64,000 nucleotides of DNA from Chryseobacterium nakagawai. GTDB taxonomy: Bacteria; Bacteroidota; Bacteroidia; Flavobacteriales; Weeksellaceae. Made by a program: the position numbers and the translations under genes. Below the pieces are notes generated by a model. The model saw only the letters and a list, made by a program, of their open reading frames with translations. It was not told where the DNA came from and did no database searches. Shown here one piece after another: positions 35,387 to 44,460 of this stretch (the first letter of the stretch is position 1; every line of letters starts with the position of its first letter). The stretch covers positions 2,038,501 to 2,102,500 of the forward strand of contig NZ_LR134386.1 in the NCBI RefSeq assembly GCF_900637665.1, read 5' to 3'.

Positions 35387-36232
35387 CTATCTGTTAGCAT
35401 CCTGCGCTCCGAAAACCTTCTGCAAAATGCTTGTAGTTCTCATAGCTGGTGTATTTCTGATTCCGCTTTCCTTATCCGCAACCATTTTGAATACTCCATT
35501 GATGGTTTCTGTGGTCACATATTCGTTAAGATCAGTGGTTACAGCTTGTCCTGTAAAGGTGTTATATTTTGAAATCAAATTCTTCCAAACTGCATCAGCA
35601 CCCACTTTTCCTAAAGAAGCTTTTACTTTCGGTTGGAAAGCGGTAAATAACTGAGATTGGGTTTTGCCTTGTAAGTAACTTGTTGCCGCATTATTACTTC
35701 CTAACAAAATATTTTTAGCATCTGTAATCGTCATAGAAGTAATGGCATTCGTAAAAATAGGTGCCGCTTCTGTTACAGCATCTTCAGCTGCTCTGTTTAA
35801 TAACTTTACCCCTTCATCCGCCAAACTGCCTAGACCTACAGAACGCAGCGTTGCATCCACCTTTCTTAATTTTTCAGGCATTAAGATTTTTACTGCCTCA
35901 TTTTTCAGAAAACCGTCTGTTAATGCCAGTTTCTTTACTCCATCTGTGACTCCAATACTTAAAGCTTCTTTTAATCCGGAAGAAATCTGTGTTGAAGTAA
36001 GATTTCCAACATTAAGAGGAGATGTTTTAGTTGAAGTTGAAGTTGAAGTTTGAGTCGTGGTAGTGGTGTTCGTATTTGTCGTTGTAGCGGTTGTGGAAAC
36101 TTTGGGAGCCTGTGGATTATTGAGATCAATTCCTGTTTTGTCTTTAACTGTTGATTTTAGAATATCAAGAAGTTGTGCCTGTGTAGAAATTGAAAGGAAT
36201 AATCCAGCTGCTATAAAAATGCTTTTTCTCAT
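35387..36232 (-). CDS. secreted DUF4197 protein
   Basis: A 281-residue protein with a signal peptide (1-19, ending STQA), a Thr/Asn-rich linker (about residues 45-72), then a helical DUF4197 domain. The domain opens ISSGLKEALSIGVTDGVKKLA and contains LNRAAEDAVTEAAPIF and the closing VTTETINGVFKMVADKESGIRNTPAMRTT. Function is unknown across the family. The linker is encoded partly by GTTGAA tandem units (36030-36050 on the plus strand), which could expand or contract in frame. A -7 element TAAATTTG sits at 36245-36252 on the minus strand, which would give a very short leader. Confidence 0.85.
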   Translation of the reverse strand: MRKSIFIAAGLFLSISTQAQLLDILKSTVKDKTGIDLNNPQAPKVSTTATTTNTNTTTTTQTSTSTSTKTSPLNVGNLTSTQISSGLKEALSIGVTDGVKKLALTDGFLKNEAVKILMPEKLRKVDATLRSVGLGSLADEGVKLLNRAAEDAVTEAAPIFTNAITSMTITDAKNILLGSNNAATSYLQGKTQSQLFTAFQPKVKASLGKVGADAVWKNLISKYNTFTGQAVTTDLNEYVTTETINGVFKMVADKESGIRNTPAMRTTSILQKVFGAQDANR

Positions 36233-36252
36233 TGTATTTTTTTACAAATTTA

Positions 36253-36541
36253 GATGTTTAATCTTTTAAGTGACGTAAGCTTATCAAAAAATAAACCATA
36301 ATTTTTTTTGATTAAAAAAAAGAGGTTTTTATTAATGTAAATATTTGATTTTTAAATTTATAGAAAGTTAAATAATTATTGTGTATTAATTGAGTTATTT
36401 ACGGGGACAATAGGTTTTTTAGGTTAGTTTTTATCATTTTTCAGGCAGTTAAATCCCGTTTTTTAGGGCTAAAATATAGAATGTGAACCATTTGAAAGTT
36501 TTGAAAAATAAGTATATTAGCTAAAACTTTAACCCCATCCA
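36253..36541. other. AT-rich divergent intergenic region
   Basis: Contains runs of T and A and a possible GH20 promoter (TTG at 36492-36494, TATATTAG at 36513-36520, one mismatch, 18-nt spacing). I see no gene or repeat. Confidence 0.35.
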
Positions 36542-38806
36542 ATGGTACGAACCTTTTTAGTATTTTTTGTGTTGATTTCAAACCTGCTATTTGCTCAAAA
36601 TAAATTGAATGTTATTCCTTACCCTCAGAAAGTTGAATTTTTAAAAGGAGAATTCATCATTCCTAAAACTTTTAAATTTGAAGACAATACTCCAAAACCG
36701 GAAACGGAATACTTCAAAAAACACTTTGGAAAGCTTTTCACTTTTGATTATGGGAAAAAAGATGGAGCTAATTTGGTAAGGGGATTGTTTCCGCCATCGC
36801 TGGCTCCTTTAACTCCTGAGCAGGAAAAAGAAAAATATGCCATTGAAGTTTCACCCAGAGGTTTTGCCATTAAGGCCTATACAGATCAAGGCTATTTCCT
36901 GGCACTTCAGACTATCATTCAAATCATTGAACAATATAAAGAAGTAGGAAAAATTCCTGCTATGAAAATAGAGGATCAACCAAAATTTGCATGGCGTGGA
37001 ATGCATCTTGATGTCTGCCGTCACTTCTTTACAGTAGATGAGGTAAAACAATACATTGACTATCTGGCAATGTATAAGCTGAATACTTTTCACTGGCATT
37101 TAACCGATGACCAAGGATGGAGAATTGAAATCAAAAAATACCCAAAACTTACACAGGTTGGTTCCAAACGTAAAGAATCAATGATTGGAGCTTATGTGGA
37201 TAATACATTTGATGGAAAGCCTTATGGTCCCTATTTTTATACTCAGGAACAGATCAAAGATGTGGTGAAATACGCTCAGGAAAGACATATAACAGTAGTT
37301 CCGGAAATTGAAATGCCTGGTCATGCTTTAGCTGCCTTATCAGCATATCCGGAATTGGCCTGTACCAAAGGACCTTTTGAAGCTGCTACAAAATGGGGCG
37401 TTTTTGATGATGTTTTCTGCCCTAAAGACGAAACATTTAAGTTTCTCGAAAACGTGTTAGATGAGGTTATTAAGTTGTTTCCATCTCAGTATATTCATAT
37501 CGGAGGAGATGAATGTCCTAAAACAAGATGGAAAGAATGTGCCCATTGCCAGGAATTGATCAAAAAGAATAATTTAAAGGATGAACATGGATTGCAAAGT
37601 TATTTCATTCAGAGAATTGAAAAATACATCAACAGTAAAGGGCGAAAAATTATAGGTTGGGATGAAATTCTGGAAGGTGGATTGGCTCCTAATGCCGCGG
37701 TAATGAGCTGGACAGGTGTACATGGAGGAATTGAAGCTGCAAAATCAAAACATTTTGCTGTGATGACACCGGGAGCATACTGTTATTTTGACCATTATCA
37801 AGGAGATCCGCAGTCTGAACCTAATGCATTCGGTGGATTTACACCATTGGATAAAGTGTATTCATATAATCCGATTCCTGCTGAATTAAATGCTGAACAG
37901 GCTCAATACATTTTAGGGGTTCAGGCTAATTTGTGGGCAGAATATATTCTGGATTTCAAACAGGTGCAGTACATGATCTTTCCTAGATTGATGGCGCTTT
38001 CTGAAGTGGGCTGGGGAACTTCAGACCCTAAAAATTATAAAAACTTTGAAAACAGGGTCATCAGCCATTTCAAAATTCTGGACAATATGAATATTAATTA
38101 TGCTAAAAGTATTTATAATATTTCAGGAAAAGTAATTCCATCAAACAACGGAATTGCCTACGAACTTTCTACTTCACAAAATCCAAACGGTATCAGATAT
38201 ACATTGGACGGAAGTATTCCAACAATACATTCTAAAGTCTATGAAGGTCCTGTTTCCATACCCAACTCTTTGACTGTTAAATCTGCTTATTTTGAAGACG
38301 GACAATTGAAAAGTGCTGTTTCTTCACAACCATTTACGGTGTCAAAATCAACAGGTAAATCAATTACCCTTGAGCAGCAGCCTAGTGAAAATTACTCATT
38401 CGGTGGAGCTTTTACTCTGTTAGACGGAATTATCGGAAATGTAAAACAATTGGGTAAAACATGGCTGGGTTTCCAGGGGAAAGATGTAGTAGCCACCATT
38501 GATTTCGGGCAGAAAACCGATTTTTCAGAAATCTATTTTAATACACTGGAAAACAAAGGAAGCTGGATTCATCTTGCAAAGTCTGCTAAAATTTTTGTTT
38601 CTGATAACAATAAAGATTTTAAAATCATCAAAGAAATAGGAAAGGAGGAAATTCAAAATTCCAAAGGAAAGATACAATTGAATTTCGGAAAACAACAGGC
38701 GAGATACCTGAAAGTGATTATTGAAAATGCAGGCATTATTCCAGCCGGAAATCCTGGGGCTGATTCAAAAGCGTGGCTGTTTGTTGATGAAATTGGCGTA
38801 AATTAG
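36542..38806 (+). CDS. GH20 beta-N-acetylhexosaminidase
   Basis: A 754-residue exported enzyme with a signal peptide (1-19, ending LFAQ) and a GH20b N-terminal domain (about 20-140). The catalytic barrel opens FAWRGMHLDVCRHFF and contains HWHLTDDQGWRIE; its catalytic pair is in HIGGDECPKTRW (Asp-Glu), where the Asp positions the substrate acetamido group. Then follow a chitobiase-type C-terminal domain (ISTSQNPNGIRYTLDGSIPT-like, about 545-610) and a discoidin-like carbohydrate-binding domain to the end. It removes terminal GlcNAc or GalNAc from chitin fragments or glycoproteins in the periplasm or at the surface. It fits with the glycosylasparaginase and mannosidase genes of this window. Confidence 0.92.
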   Translation: MVRTFLVFFVLISNLLFAQNKLNVIPYPQKVEFLKGEFIIPKTFKFEDNTPKPETEYFKKHFGKLFTFDYGKKDGANLVRGLFPPSLAPLTPEQEKEKYAIEVSPRGFAIKAYTDQGYFLALQTIIQIIEQYKEVGKIPAMKIEDQPKFAWRGMHLDVCRHFFTVDEVKQYIDYLAMYKLNTFHWHLTDDQGWRIEIKKYPKLTQVGSKRKESMIGAYVDNTFDGKPYGPYFYTQEQIKDVVKYAQERHITVVPEIEMPGHALAALSAYPELACTKGPFEAATKWGVFDDVFCPKDETFKFLENVLDEVIKLFPSQYIHIGGDECPKTRWKECAHCQELIKKNNLKDEHGLQSYFIQRIEKYINSKGRKIIGWDEILEGGLAPNAAVMSWTGVHGGIEAAKSKHFAVMTPGAYCYFDHYQGDPQSEPNAFGGFTPLDKVYSYNPIPAELNAEQAQYILGVQANLWAEYILDFKQVQYMIFPRLMALSEVGWGTSDPKNYKNFENRVISHFKILDNMNINYAKSIYNISGKVIPSNNGIAYELSTSQNPNGIRYTLDGSIPTIHSKVYEGPVSIPNSLTVKSAYFEDGQLKSAVSSQPFTVSKSTGKSITLEQQPSENYSFGGAFTLLDGIIGNVKQLGKTWLGFQGKDVVATIDFGQKTDFSEIYFNTLENKGSWIHLAKSAKIFVSDNNKDFKIIKEIGKEEIQNSKGKIQLNFGKQQARYLKVIIENAGIIPAGNPGADSKAWLFVDEIGVN

Positions 38807-38825
38807 CCCTATTCAATGTAACAGC

Positions 38826-39452
38826 ATGCAAGATACAATACTTTCTACTGAATTCTCCTCTTCACCAGACCTTGTTGAAAAGTTATATCAATACGGAATA
38901 ACCAAAAATTATCATGAAGGAGATGTTATTTTAGATGAGAACGCATCCATACGTTCTATTCCTATTGTGATGAAAGGCATGTTGAAGGTGATCCGAACGG
39001 AAGAAGATGGACGTGAGATTTTGCTATATTATATTAAAGCAGGAGAAAGTTGTATTATGTCTTTTCTGGGCGGGATGCATAACGAAAAAAGTATTGTAAA
39101 AGCAGAGATAGAAGAAGATGCTGAAGTTCTTTTCCTTCCTGTAGATAAAGTTTCTTTATTTATTAAAGAACATCCGGAATGGCTGGATTATATTTTCAGG
39201 CTTTATCATAAACGTTTCGAAGAATTACTTGGTATTATCAATGCTATTGCTTTCAAGAAAGTAGATGAAAGAATGCTGAATCTCCTCCGGAAAAAATCTG
39301 AGCTTACCGGTTCTGATGTGATTGCAATCACTCATGAACAGCTTGCCAACGAATTGGGAACCGCCAGAGTAGTAGTATCAAGACTTCTGAAACAACTTGA
39401 AGAGGACGGAAGACTAAAGCTGGGAAGAAACAAAATTACCCTTCTTGTATAA
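38826..39452 (+). CDS. Crp/Fnr-family regulator of the sulfur module
   Basis: A 208-residue regulator: cyclic-nucleotide-binding-like beta barrel (about 25-120), long dimer helix, and a winged helix-turn-helix (ITHEQLANELGTARVVVSRLLKQLEEDGRLKL). No Cys cluster for an Fe-S centre as in Fnr is visible in the N-terminus. It lies 19 bp after the GH20 gene and ahead of the TauE/MBL-rhodanese/YeeE genes. Two promoters in this module carry a GTAAC-AAAA-GTARC box at the same distance from the -7 element, so the protein most likely binds there and activates sulfur handling in response to a sulfide or redox signal. A lone TGTAACA lies just before its own start. Confidence 0.9.
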   Translation: MQDTILSTEFSSSPDLVEKLYQYGITKNYHEGDVILDENASIRSIPIVMKGMLKVIRTEEDGREILLYYIKAGESCIMSFLGGMHNEKSIVKAEIEEDAEVLFLPVDKVSLFIKEHPEWLDYIFRLYHKRFEELLGIINAIAFKKVDERMLNLLRKKSELTGSDVIAITHEQLANELGTARVVVSRLLKQLEEDGRLKLGRNKITLLV

Positions 39453-39541
39453 CTACAAAAAGCATAAAAGTGCTATAAAAATAAACTTATCTGTTTAGAA
39501 CAAACAGATAAATATTAATGGTATCCGTATTCAAAATTCTG

Positions 39542-39589
39542 TTATGTAACAAAAGTAACTGTAGTTCTCCTCAAACAACTCCATTTTTG
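39542..39589 (+). promoter_or_regulatory. Crp/Fnr-type operator and promoter of TauE gene
   Basis: GTAACAAAAGTAAC at 39546-39559 lies within a 23-bp block that recurs upstream of the MBL-rhodanese gene with one difference. Its centre is 36.5 bp upstream of the last base of the -7 element CATTTTTG (39582-39589), and CTG occupies the -33 position. The site centre falls near -42, typical of class II activation. Confidence 0.7.
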
Positions 39590-39608
39590 CATCAGAATAT
39601 TGAAGCAA

Positions 39609-40403
39609 ATGGAAATTATAGGGTACGCAGCATCCGTTTTAATCGGTGTCTCTTTAGGGTTAATTGGTGGAGGTGGAAGTATTCTGACCGTTCCTGTACT
39701 AGTATATCTTTTTGGAATTGATGCTTTGCTGGCTACAGAATACTCTCTTTTTATTGTGGGAGTGAGTAGTGCAGTGGGATCAATAACTTATTTTAAAAAA
39801 GGATTGGTCGATTTTAAAGTAGCTTTGATATTTGGAATCCCTTCTGTTATTTCCATCTTTTTAACCAGAATTTATCTGCTGCCTCTAATTCCGGAAGAAC
39901 TTCTCAGTATAAAAGATTGGAGAGTAACCAAAAACATTTTTTTACTGTTAATTTTTGCCGTTTTGATGATTCTGGCTTCTTATAAAATGATTAAGAATCA
40001 GGCTTCCGGAGAAATAGATGATAATGAATTGAATAAAAATAAAGTTTTGCTGGTTGCCAGCGAAGGAATGTTAGTCGGTATTTTAACCGGATTGCTAGGT
40101 GCAGGAGGAGGATTTATGATTATTCCGGCATTGGTGAATCTACTGAAAGTTCCCGTGAAAACAGCAATAGGAACCTCATTGGTTATTATTTCTCTAAATT
40201 CTTTGATAGGATTTTTCTCATCTATGAATAATGCAAAAATAGAGTGGGATTTCCTTATTTCCATCGCAGGTATTGCTATTGTTGGAATTATCATTGGCTC
40301 ACAAATTTCAAAAAAGGTTGATGGAAAAAAATTAAAACCTGCTTTCGGATGGTTTATTCTGGTAATGGGTGTTTATATAATCACCAGGGAAATATTTCTT
40401 TAA
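39609..40403 (+). CDS. TauE/SafE-family sulfur permease
   Basis: A 264-residue membrane protein read from the ATG at 39609; a TTG three codons earlier is possible. Family signatures are GVSLGLIGGGGSILTVPVLVYLFGID and, in the second half, GILTGLLGAGGGFMIIPALVNLLKVPVKTAIGTSL. It is expected to move sulfite, sulfoacetate or thiosulfate across the inner membrane. Its place between the regulator and the MBL-rhodanese gene puts it in sulfur detoxification. It shares its operator type with the downstream gene. Confidence 0.9.
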   Translation: MEIIGYAASVLIGVSLGLIGGGGSILTVPVLVYLFGIDALLATEYSLFIVGVSSAVGSITYFKKGLVDFKVALIFGIPSVISIFLTRIYLLPLIPEELLSIKDWRVTKNIFLLLIFAVLMILASYKMIKNQASGEIDDNELNKNKVLLVASEGMLVGILTGLLGAGGGFMIIPALVNLLKVPVKTAIGTSLVIISLNSLIGFFSSMNNAKIEWDFLISIAGIAIVGIIIGSQISKKVDGKKLKPAFGWFILVMGVYIITREIFL

Positions 40404-40410
40404 TCCTTTC

Positions 40411-40458
40411 TTATGTAACAAAAGTAGCTGTAGAGGAGAACAGAAACCAGGAAATTTG
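40411..40458 (+). promoter_or_regulatory. Crp/Fnr-type operator and promoter of MBL-rhodanese gene
   Basis: GTAACAAAAGTAGC at 40415-40428 with flanking bases as in the copy at 39542. The -7 element GAAATTTG (40451-40458) ends 36.5 bp from the site centre, exactly as in the first copy, and CTG again occupies the -33 position. Confidence 0.7.
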
Positions 40459-40488
40459 TATCAGAAAACAAAATCTAAAATAAATAAG

Positions 40489-41901
40489 ATGAAAATAGAA
40501 CAAATATATACAGGATGTTTGGCCCAAGGAGCCTATTATATTACTTCAGCCGGAGAAGCGGTCATTATCGATCCTTTACGCGAAACCCAGCCTTATGCAG
40601 AAAGATTAGAAAAAGATGAGGTACAGTTAAAATATATTTTTGAAACCCATTTTCACGCTGATTTCGTTAGTGGACATATTGATTTAAGCAATAAAACAAA
40701 TGCTCCAATTGTCTACGGGCCTACTGCAAATCCCGAATTTGAGGCTATTATTGCCGAAGACAATCAGATATTTGAAGTTGGAGATGTTAAGATCAAAGTG
40801 ATTCATACTCCAGGGCATACCTTGGAGAGCTCTTGCTATCTATTGATTGATGAAGAAGGGAAGGAGCAGGCGCTTTTCAGTGGTGATACTTTGTTTCTGG
40901 GAGATGTAGGTCGCCCGGATCTCGCTCAGAAAGCTGCAGATATGACCCAGGAAGACCTTGCAGGGCTGTTGTATGATAGCTTATACAATAAAATTTTACC
41001 TTTAAATGATGATATTACGGTATATCCGGCTCATGGGGCTGGTTCAGCATGTGGTAAAAATATGCAAAAGGAAACGATTGATACGTTAGGGAACCAAAAG
41101 ATGACAAACTATGCGCTTAATCAGAACACTCGAAAAAGCTTCATTCGAGCAGTAACAGATGGTCTCTTCCCGCCACCAGCTTATTTTGGAATGAATGTTA
41201 TGATGAATAAAAAAGGATCCCATAACTTTGATGAAGTTTTGTCGAAAGGGCTAAAAGCTCTTCCCACTCAAAAGTTTGAAGAATTAGCAGAAGCTTCCGG
41301 GGCTTTGATACTGGATGTGAGAAACAATGGTGAATTTTCTAAAGGATTTATCCCAAAATCTGTCAATATAGGATTAGATGGTGATTTTGCTCCATGGGTA
41401 GGAGCATTGATTGCAGATGTAAATCAACCTATTCTGTTAGTAACAAAACCAGGAGATGAAGAAGAAGCCGTAACCAGATTAAGCAGGGTGGGATTTGATC
41501 ATGTTCTGGGCTTTTTACAAGGAGGCTTTGAAGAATGGAAGAATCATGGAAAAGAAACTGATACTGTGAACCGTATTTCTGCTGAAGAGTTTGAAAAAGA
41601 AATTGAAGGCAAAGAAGTAAAAATTATTGATGTAAGGAAAGAAAGTGAATATGCAGCCGAACATGTGAATGAAGCTTACAGCAAACCTTTGATGTATATT
41701 AATGAATGGATTAATGAGGTTCGGCCAGAGGAACATTTATATCTGCATTGTGCCGGAGGATATAGAAGCATGATGGCAGCCAGTATCCTTCAGGCTAGAG
41801 GATATAGAAACTTTACAGAAATTGAAGGGGGTTTTAAAGCGATTGCTGCTACTGGAGTTTCCAAAAGTGATTTTTTGTGTCAAACTAAAGTTTTAAAATA
41901 A
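40489..41901 (+). CDS. MBL-fold / tandem rhodanese fusion (persulfide dioxygenase-like)
   Basis: A 470-residue protein from ATG 40489. Residues 1-240 are an ETHE1-like MBL domain: THFHADF (the last His of the usual motif replaced by Phe, normal for this subgroup), HTPGHT, LFSGDTLFLGDVGRPD and VYPAHGAG. Two rhodanese domains follow. The first lacks a catalytic Cys (LLVTKPGDEEEA) and is probably structural. The second has it in LHCAGGYRS. Proteins of this design oxidise glutathione or CoA persulfide to sulfite or thiosulfate and transfer sulfane sulfur. The gene is headed by a Crp/Fnr-type operator and leads into two YeeE permease genes. Confidence 0.92.
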   Translation: MKIEQIYTGCLAQGAYYITSAGEAVIIDPLRETQPYAERLEKDEVQLKYIFETHFHADFVSGHIDLSNKTNAPIVYGPTANPEFEAIIAEDNQIFEVGDVKIKVIHTPGHTLESSCYLLIDEEGKEQALFSGDTLFLGDVGRPDLAQKAADMTQEDLAGLLYDSLYNKILPLNDDITVYPAHGAGSACGKNMQKETIDTLGNQKMTNYALNQNTRKSFIRAVTDGLFPPPAYFGMNVMMNKKGSHNFDEVLSKGLKALPTQKFEELAEASGALILDVRNNGEFSKGFIPKSVNIGLDGDFAPWVGALIADVNQPILLVTKPGDEEEAVTRLSRVGFDHVLGFLQGGFEEWKNHGKETDTVNRISAEEFEKEIEGKEVKIIDVRKESEYAAEHVNEAYSKPLMYINEWINEVRPEEHLYLHCAGGYRSMMAASILQARGYRNFTEIEGGFKAIAATGVSKSDFLCQTKVLK

Positions 41902-41916
41902 AATAATACAATAGAT

Positions 41917-42480
41917 ATGTTGGAGATTATAAAAGAGCCGTGGCCATGGTATATTGCAGGCCCGTTAATTGGGCTTACCGTTCCTGCCTTACTGATAATG
42001 GGTAATAAATCCTTTGGGATCAGTTCCTCATTAAGGCATATTTGTGCAGCCTGTATACCGGCTAACGTCAACTTTTTTAAATATGACTGGAAAAAAGAAG
42101 CCTGGAACCTGTTTTTTGTACTAGGAATATTCTTCGGAGGAATGATTGCAGCTAATTTCTTAATGAATCCATCTGAAATGAGTGTTAATCCCGGTCTGAA
42201 AACTGAATTGACACACTACGGAATTACAGATTATACCAATCTTGTCCCGTCTCAGTTAATGAACTTTGAAAGTCTTTTGACCCTAAGAGGATTCATCATG
42301 ATGGTAATAGGAGGATTTCTAGTGGGGTTTGGAACCCGATATGCCGGTGGATGTACCAGTGGTCATGCTATTATGGGACTTTCCAATCTACAATGGCCCT
42401 CTTTGGTAGCGACTATTTGCTTTATGATTGGAGGATTTTTAATGGCCAATCTTATTTTACCAATAATCCTATCCCTGTAA
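41917..42480 (+). CDS. YeeE/YedE-family permease, part 1
   Basis: A 187-residue membrane protein 15 bp after the MBL-rhodanese gene. The sulfur-transport signature GTRYAGGCTSGHAIMGLSNLQWPSL and an earlier ICAACIPANVNFF are present; the Cys residues in these motifs relay thiosulfate or persulfide sulfur in YeeE. With the next gene it forms a split two-half permease. Confidence 0.9.
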   Translation: MLEIIKEPWPWYIAGPLIGLTVPALLIMGNKSFGISSSLRHICAACIPANVNFFKYDWKKEAWNLFFVLGIFFGGMIAANFLMNPSEMSVNPGLKTELTHYGITDYTNLVPSQLMNFESLLTLRGFIMMVIGGFLVGFGTRYAGGCTSGHAIMGLSNLQWPSLVATICFMIGGFLMANLILPIILSL

Positions 42481-42504
42481 GTTTAATTTTTAAGAATCAA
42501 ATCA

Positions 42505-42993
42505 ATGATAAAAGAACAAGAGCAAAATATGACTCATCAGGATACTCTTTGTATCAATGAAAGTACATTAAAATATTCTTGGCATCACCACTTAAAATAT
42601 TTGGCAGCAGGAATTATATTTGGAATTATTTTCGTGAAGGCTGAAGTCATCAGTTGGTTCAGAATTCAGGAAATGTTCCGCCTGCAATCATTTCATATGT
42701 ATGGAATTATTGGAAGTGCTGTTTTAGTGGGAATGCTTTCAGTGTGGCTGATTAAGAAATTCAATATCAAGACAATGTACGGAGAACCCATTACATTAAC
42801 CCCTAAAAAATTCAATAAAGGTCAGATTTATGGAGGATTGATCTTTGGTTTTGGCTGGGCGATTACCGGAGCTTGCCCAGGACCGCTTTTTGCCCAGATC
42901 GGAACAGGAGCCTTGGCAGTATCTGTTACTCTTTTAAGTGCTGTTGCCGGAACCTGGGTGTATGGGTATTTCAGAGATAAACTCCCCCATTAA
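42505..42993 (+). CDS. YeeE/YedE-family permease, part 2
   Basis: A 162-residue membrane protein (ATG 42505, or 42529 as an alternative). GGLIFGFGWAITGACPGPLFAQIGTG is the second-half YeeE motif with its Cys. It lies 24 bp after part 1 and is the last gene of the sulfur operon. The two halves together would import a sulfur compound for, or export one from, the MBL-rhodanese reaction. Confidence 0.9.
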   Translation: MIKEQEQNMTHQDTLCINESTLKYSWHHHLKYLAAGIIFGIIFVKAEVISWFRIQEMFRLQSFHMYGIIGSAVLVGMLSVWLIKKFNIKTMYGEPITLTPKKFNKGQIYGGLIFGFGWAITGACPGPLFAQIGTGALAVSVTLLSAVAGTWVYGYFRDKLPH

Positions 42994-43011
42994 AGCTAAG
43001 GGAATACAATG

Positions 43012-43048
43012 AATAAAGACTGTTGATGATATTTCAGCAGTCTTTATT
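43012..43048. terminator. bidirectional terminator
   Basis: AATAAAGACTG / CAGTCTTTATT stem between the convergent sulfur and export operons. Confidence 0.85.
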
Positions 43049-43058
43049 GAGTATAAAA

Positions 43059-44459
43059 TTATGAAAATATGAAGTTCTTGGTACCCAGAGCCATATAAAG
43101 GTTGATGCGTTCCATTTTGTCCTGAAGCTCAAGATTGATGAGGTTCATTTCATTTTTAAGAAGATCCCGTTGTTTCCGGATCAGGATAAAACTGTTATTG
43201 GTTCCTACCTTAATTTGCTTTTGGGTAAGCTTTATATTAGTGTTCAGCTCATTGATGGCTTTTCGGCTGAAATCACTTTGTTTTTCAATAGAGTTCAGAT
43301 TGGCTAATGATGATTCCACTTCATTTAACGCATTTAGAACTGCTTTTGAATACTCTTCAACAACCTGTTTTTGCTGAGAAGTTTTTATTTCTACATTCTT
43401 TTTAAGCTTTCCATTATTGAAAATAGGAGAGACCAATCCACCACCCACTCTTAATAATGGGTTCGAGAATAAAGAGTTGATCGCTTCTACATTACTTCCC
43501 GCAGTTCCTAAAGAAGTATTTATATTAAGAGAAGGAAGCCTTGCTGCCTTAGCCTGCTGTACTTCGTAAAAAGATTTTTCTATCTGAAAATGATAAGCCT
43601 GAATATCAGATCTGTTTTCCAAAAGCTCTAATGGAAAGGACGAAGGAATGTTGTTCTGTACAGGAGTGAAAAAATTCTGTGTTTCCAGTTTTCCTTCAGG
43701 ATATTTTCCGGTTAAAAGCTCAAGAGATCTTCTGGATTGTGTATTGGCATTTCTGATTTTTTCAAGATATCCTTCCAAAGAAATAATTTCGGCAGCAATA
43801 TTAGATAGATCCAACGCATTGGCTGTTCCTACTTTCTTCTGAATAGTATACAGCTTTTCAAGTTCTTTGGTTTTCTGAATATAACCTTCAATCTTATTCT
43901 CCTGAATATTCCCTGCAATATTAAGATAATATGCTTTGGCAATCATGGCAGCAATTGACTGGTGTAAGAGTGTATTCTGATGCTTGGCAGAGAAATAATC
44001 ACTCGTACTGGCCATTTGCGCAGATTTATTTTTACCCCATAAATCAATTTCCCAATTGACCTTCAATGCAAGACGGCGGATCTGACTTTCGCTCACCAGA
44101 TTATTAGAGTTATTAGCTACAGCACTCACACTTGGATAAAGATTACTTCCCGCAATTTCCATTGCCAGCTCAATCTGATTGAGCTTTTCTTTAGCAATGA
44201 TGATGTCAGCATTATATTGCATTCCTTCATTGATAAGAGTTTCCAGCTGAGGAGTCTTAAGATCTGTAATCCAGTCATAAGAAAGTGATCTTATGTTGGC
44301 ATTTCGGTTAAAAATCCAGTCATCCGGAATCGTAATAGGAGACGCTATTTCACTATTTTTCTTCAACTGGGCAATATTTTCTTTGGTAGGTTCTTTGTAG
44401 CCAATGCATGAACTAAGTCCCAAAGAAAGCATTCCCAGTATCATTAATCTTTTATACAT
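43059..44459 (-). CDS. TolC/OprM-type outer-membrane efflux lipoprotein
   Basis: A 466-residue protein with a lipoprotein signal (LGLSSCIGY) and the repeated alpha-helical barrel and hairpin pattern of the NodT/OprM family. Two OEP halves are visible; each has a long coiled helix pair, e.g. LALKVNWEIDLWGKNKSAQ in the first and the RLPSLNINTSLGTAG strand in the second. It forms the outer-membrane channel of a tripartite exporter. Last gene of a three-gene operon behind the HlyD-family adaptor, one base apart. No inner-membrane RND or MFS pump is in the operon; the DUF3302/HlyD pair may play that part. Confidence 0.92.
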   Translation of the reverse strand: MYKRLMILGMLSLGLSSCIGYKEPTKENIAQLKKNSEIASPITIPDDWIFNRNANIRSLSYDWITDLKTPQLETLINEGMQYNADIIIAKEKLNQIELAMEIAGSNLYPSVSAVANNSNNLVSESQIRRLALKVNWEIDLWGKNKSAQMASTSDYFSAKHQNTLLHQSIAAMIAKAYYLNIAGNIQENKIEGYIQKTKELEKLYTIQKKVGTANALDLSNIAAEIISLEGYLEKIRNANTQSRRSLELLTGKYPEGKLETQNFFTPVQNNIPSSFPLELLENRSDIQAYHFQIEKSFYEVQQAKAARLPSLNINTSLGTAGSNVEAINSLFSNPLLRVGGGLVSPIFNNGKLKKNVEIKTSQQKQVVEEYSKAVLNALNEVESSLANLNSIEKQSDFSRKAINELNTNIKLTQKQIKVGTNNSFILIRKQRDLLKNEMNLINLELQDKMERINLYMALGTKNFIFS

Positions 44460-44460
44460 A

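Noticed and set aside
34892..35400. Minus-strand frames of 73 and 85 codons downstream of scoB
   Set aside because: They run through repeat units and a terminator; not genes.
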